Origin: Clostridia bacterium
Lineage (GTDB): Bacteria; Bacillota; Clostridia; TANB77; CAG-508
Assembly: GCA_017437145.1 (NCBI GenBank)
Contig: JAFSBT010000008.1
Span: 124,001 to 188,000 of the forward strand
DNA length: 64,000 bases
Reading direction: 5' to 3'
The notes beneath the pieces are model-generated. The model saw nothing but the letters and a program-made list of their open reading frames with translations, was not told the DNA's origin and did no database searches. How positions within the stretch are numbered: the stretch's first letter is position 1; the number at the start of each line of letters is the position of its first letter. The translations under genes were made by a program, and so were the position numbers. Shown here in pieces: positions 61,941 to 64,000 of this stretch.

Positions 61941-62377
61941 AATTATCCTCCTTGATAATCATTATTTTTTCATTGATTATATTATATTTCTTATAATAAA
62001 ATCAAGATAAATCAGTTTTTTAAATAACCATGAGAATTTCTTAATAAAATTTGACATATAACAAAATCGATGTTTTAATAATATTAGCTTAAATGCATGA
62101 AACTGGTCTTATAAGCAACGCTCGATATGTGTGTAGAGACACATATCTTTTTTATGCAAAAAACAGAGCAGGTAGAGAACTGCTCTGAACTGATTATCAG
62201 TTTTTATTTGTGTTGTTTTTATATGTATTCAAATTCTTCTTCCAATTTTTCAAACAACTAGAAAAGAAATATTAGAAGAAACTTTAAATTGTATAGTAGA
62301 ATAGAATTACTTATATATTAAATTATAATAGCTAAAAGAGACTCGTATCCGCGAGTCTCTTTCGCTTTGAAAACACT
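61941..62377. other. 437-base intergenic region, possible small RNA
   Basis: On the plus strand a TTGACA box near 62049 and a TTTAAT/TAATAT area precede about 70 bases ending in GATATGTGTGT-AGAG-ACACATATC and six T near 62152, which could be a small RNA. Next to it, CAGAGCAG/CTGCTCTG (62164-62187) followed on the minus strand by TTTTTT is a second terminator-like hairpin. No open frame is convincing. Confidence 0.35.
62333..62363 (-). terminator. Terminator of ankyrin gene
   Basis: AAAGAGACTCG pairs with CGAGTCTCTTT around a short loop, T run on the minus strand. Confidence 0.85.
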
Positions 62378-63490
62378 TTAACAATAAAGTAACTGCCAAG
62401 TTGTTTTGGCGCCTGCGTCTCTTAATATTTTCTTAATGTTAGATTCTTCAGGTGCAAGATCTAAAGCAGTAAGTTCATAACCATCGAGTTGTTTCAAATT
62501 AAGGTTGGCTCCACAATCTACAAGTTCTCTTACTGATTCTTCTGCTCCTTTATCAATAGCCCACATTAAAGCTGTTTTGCGTACACCTGTGCTAAACGCA
62601 TTGAGATCTGCATTTTTATTCGCCAATGCCCTTACGACTTCGTAATGATTGTTTTGTGCCGCTTTCATTAAAGGTGTATATCGAATTATTGATCCTCCGT
62701 CATATAAATTCGGATTAGCGTTGTATTCATCCAGTAACATATTAACAACTTCCAAATGTCCATTCTCTGCTGCTAAGAATAAAGGCGTAGCGCCATATTG
62801 ATGTTGCATATCTACGCTCGCTCCTTCATCTAATAAAATTTTGGACATTTCAAGAAAACCGTTTTGAGCAGCTATACCCAACAATGTATAGTGACCGTTA
62901 AAACCTACCGGGCAATCAAGATTTCTTACTTTCGGTATTAATTTCTTGGCCATTTCAATGTTATTGTTTTCTACTGCAGCTTCCAATGATTCAATAGATA
63001 CTGATTTTAAATTTTCAGCTATTTCTTTAGAAATAGCTTCACACTTTCCTTCAATAGCCGCTTCCAACGCATCATTTAAGGGCCACATTACACCACTATA
63101 GTTTGTAGCGATTTCTTTGAGAAGCTTTTTTACTACTTTAATATGTCCCTTAGCCGCTGCTAATTTTAGAGCATGTTCACCCCATTCAGACCTTATTAGA
63201 ACATCCGCTTTTTTTTCCAAAAGATAACTTACAATCGTAAGATATCCGTTTTCAGAAGCATGCATTAATGCTGTTTTGTTATGCTCATCAACTAAGTTCA
63301 CATCATCTTTACTTAATCTTTTGACCTTTTCAAGATAACCACTTTTAGCTGCTTCCATTAAGGCAACCGTTTCTTCGCTTTCCCTTTTATGGTAGTTTGC
63401 GCCGAGTCCAATTAATTCTTCAGCCAGCTCATTACATCCATTGCTTAAAGCTTTACTGTAGAATTGATTTAGCAATTCTTGCCGTTGCAT
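62378..63490 (-). CDS. Ankyrin-repeat protein (higher-GC cassette)
   Basis: 370 residues from ATG 63490, 8 bases after GAAAGGAG. About ten ankyrin repeats fill the chain, for example 'NKTALMHASENGYLTIVSYL', 'GATPLFLAAENGHLEVVNML', 'RYTPLMKAAQNNHYEVVRAL' and 'RKTALMWAIDKGAEESVREL'. No signal peptide; a protein-binding scaffold. Codons are GC-richer than the host set. It has one in-frame CGG (63484-63482) as codon 3, followed by C. Own promoter and terminator. Confidence 0.85.
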   Translation of the reverse strand: MQRQELLNQFYSKALSNGCNELAEELIGLGANYHKRESEETVALMEAAKSGYLEKVKRLSKDDVNLVDEHNKTALMHASENGYLTIVSYLLEKKADVLIRSEWGEHALKLAAAKGHIKVVKKLLKEIATNYSGVMWPLNDALEAAIEGKCEAISKEIAENLKSVSIESLEAAVENNNIEMAKKLIPKVRNLDCPVGFNGHYTLLGIAAQNGFLEMSKILLDEGASVDMQHQYGATPLFLAAENGHLEVVNMLLDEYNANPNLYDGGSIIRYTPLMKAAQNNHYEVVRALANKNADLNAFSTGVRKTALMWAIDKGAEESVRELVDCGANLNLKQLDGYELTALDLAPEESNIKKILRDAGAKTTWQLLYC

Positions 63491-63537
63491 AGTATTTTCT
63501 CCTTTCAAATTTGTCTGTGTTTACAGAACTTGGCAAT

Positions 63538-63566
63538 ATTATATCATAGTAAACATAACATTTCAA
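63538..63566 (-). promoter_or_regulatory. Cassette-type promoter (ankyrin gene)
   Basis: Minus strand TTGAAA (63561-63566), 17-base spacer with TTATGTTTAC, TATGATATAAT (-10 at 63538-63543). Confidence 0.7.
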
Positions 63567-63689
63567 GATTTACTATTAATATTATTTATTATTATAAGTA
63601 ATGCTAGTGGACCTACTATTAATTATTCACTGCGACGTTAGTCGCATATTCGGCTCCCTCCTTTTCGATTCCCACTTTTGAAACAAACT

Positions 63690-63720
63690 AAAAGAACCAT
63701 AGCTTTGCTATGATTCTTTT
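63690..63720 (-). terminator. Terminator of the gene at the right edge
   Basis: AAAAGAATCATAGC pairs with GCTATGGTTCTTTT (one G-U) around AAA. Confidence 0.7.
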
Positions 63721-63834
63721 ATAAACCAACTTTTTGCATTTAGTTAACATAATAGCTTTTAAAAAGAAATTTACAATTATCTACTATATTCTTTTTAAAT
63801 TTATTTACTAAAGTTTAATTATATAAATAATATT

Positions 63835-64000
63835 TTATTTATATAACATTGATTTAATTTTATTCAGTATTTTCTTATATATTGATTCTTTGTATGTAAT
63901 AAGAGCTACAGTATTATTTATATTTTTTTCTCGCTTTGTATTTTGTTTTTTATTTCTAAAAATATTATCTGGATTATATTTTTTTCTTTTTTTCAATTCA
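63835..64000 (-). CDS. C-terminal fragment of a basic hypothetical protein
   Basis: An open minus-strand frame enters from the right edge and ends at TAA 63837-63835. The visible 54 residues are rich in Lys and Asn ('KKRKKYNPDNIFRNKKQNTK', then 'NNTVALITYKESIYKKILNK'). No family recognised. A terminator lies about 115 bases beyond the stop. Confidence 0.5.
   Translation of the reverse strand, partial: ELKKRKKYNPDNIFRNKKQNTKREKNINNTVALITYKESIYKKILNKIKSMLYK

Larger units (their letters stand above)
63491..63834. other. 344-base region upstream of ankyrin gene
   Basis: Holds the ankyrin promoter, an AT-rich repeat piece (63617-63660, TTATTCACTGCGACG...GTCGCA), a terminator-like hairpin at 63690-63720 and AT-rich DNA. 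No gene seen. Confidence 0.5.

Overview
The window is AT-rich chromosomal DNA of a low-GC, Gram-positive type Clostridia (Bacillota), most likely an uncultured gut lineage. Evidence: Firmicutes-style Shine-Dalgarno sites, many TTG/GTG starts, sporulation-lineage genes (ylbJ, SpoVB-like flippase, SpoVD-like PBPs), a mraZ-to-murG division cluster, and a MurE with the DNPR motif of meso-diaminopimelate-adding enzymes. Most genes lie on the minus strand.

Layout: 1-9.5 kb holds an AI-2E permease fragment, exonuclease III, a MOP flippase, two secreted surface proteins, a transglutaminase lipoprotein, TatD, AcpS and a WG-repeat protein. 9.5-25 kb holds metabolism and envelope genes (UDP-sugar pyrophosphorylase, YlbJ, DUF1846, M18 peptidase, Ca/Na antiporter, RsmA, PASTA PBP, NifS operon, LUD protein). 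25-33 kb is accessory: small higher-GC genes, Nudix, permease, a DUF4145 + HD operon, a ribbon-helix-helix protein and an odd tRNA-Gly. 33-42.4 kb is ctpA, two M23 hydrolases, ftsX, ftsE, split transketolase, infC-rpmI-rplT and the divergent rplM-rpsI. 42.4-49 kb is ORF6N, MntP and a heterodimeric ABC exporter. 49-61.3 kb is YitT, Elp3-like radical SAM, rnc, murG, ftsW, mraY, murE, PBP, ftsL, rsmH, mraZ. An acetyltransferase, an ankyrin-repeat protein and a fragment close the window.

Main discovery: three genes (Ig-like surface protein, M23 hydrolase, division PBP) are interrupted by four +1 frameshifts. At all four the zero-frame codon is CGG, and skipping its C gives a glycine codon (CGGA three times, CGGT once). 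Where a paralogue exists in the window, the four bases correspond to exactly one residue. By my hand scan these are the only in-frame CGG codons in the AT-rich genes. The window also encodes a tRNA-Gly whose anticodon loop reads CTTCCGA, so U34-C35-C36-G37 is complementary to the quadruplet CGGA. I infer natural four-base decoding of CGGN as glycine.

Second theme: nine single-gene cassettes of higher GC content, each with its own promoter of one shared design (TTGnnn, 16-17 bp spacer usually holding a TTTATGTAAA-like palindrome, extended -10) and most with a clear terminator. Two carry a common 5' leader that can form a kissing-loop RNA. Twelve GTAGGGG...CCCCTAC palindromic repeats and several AT-rich inverted repeats fill intergenic gaps.
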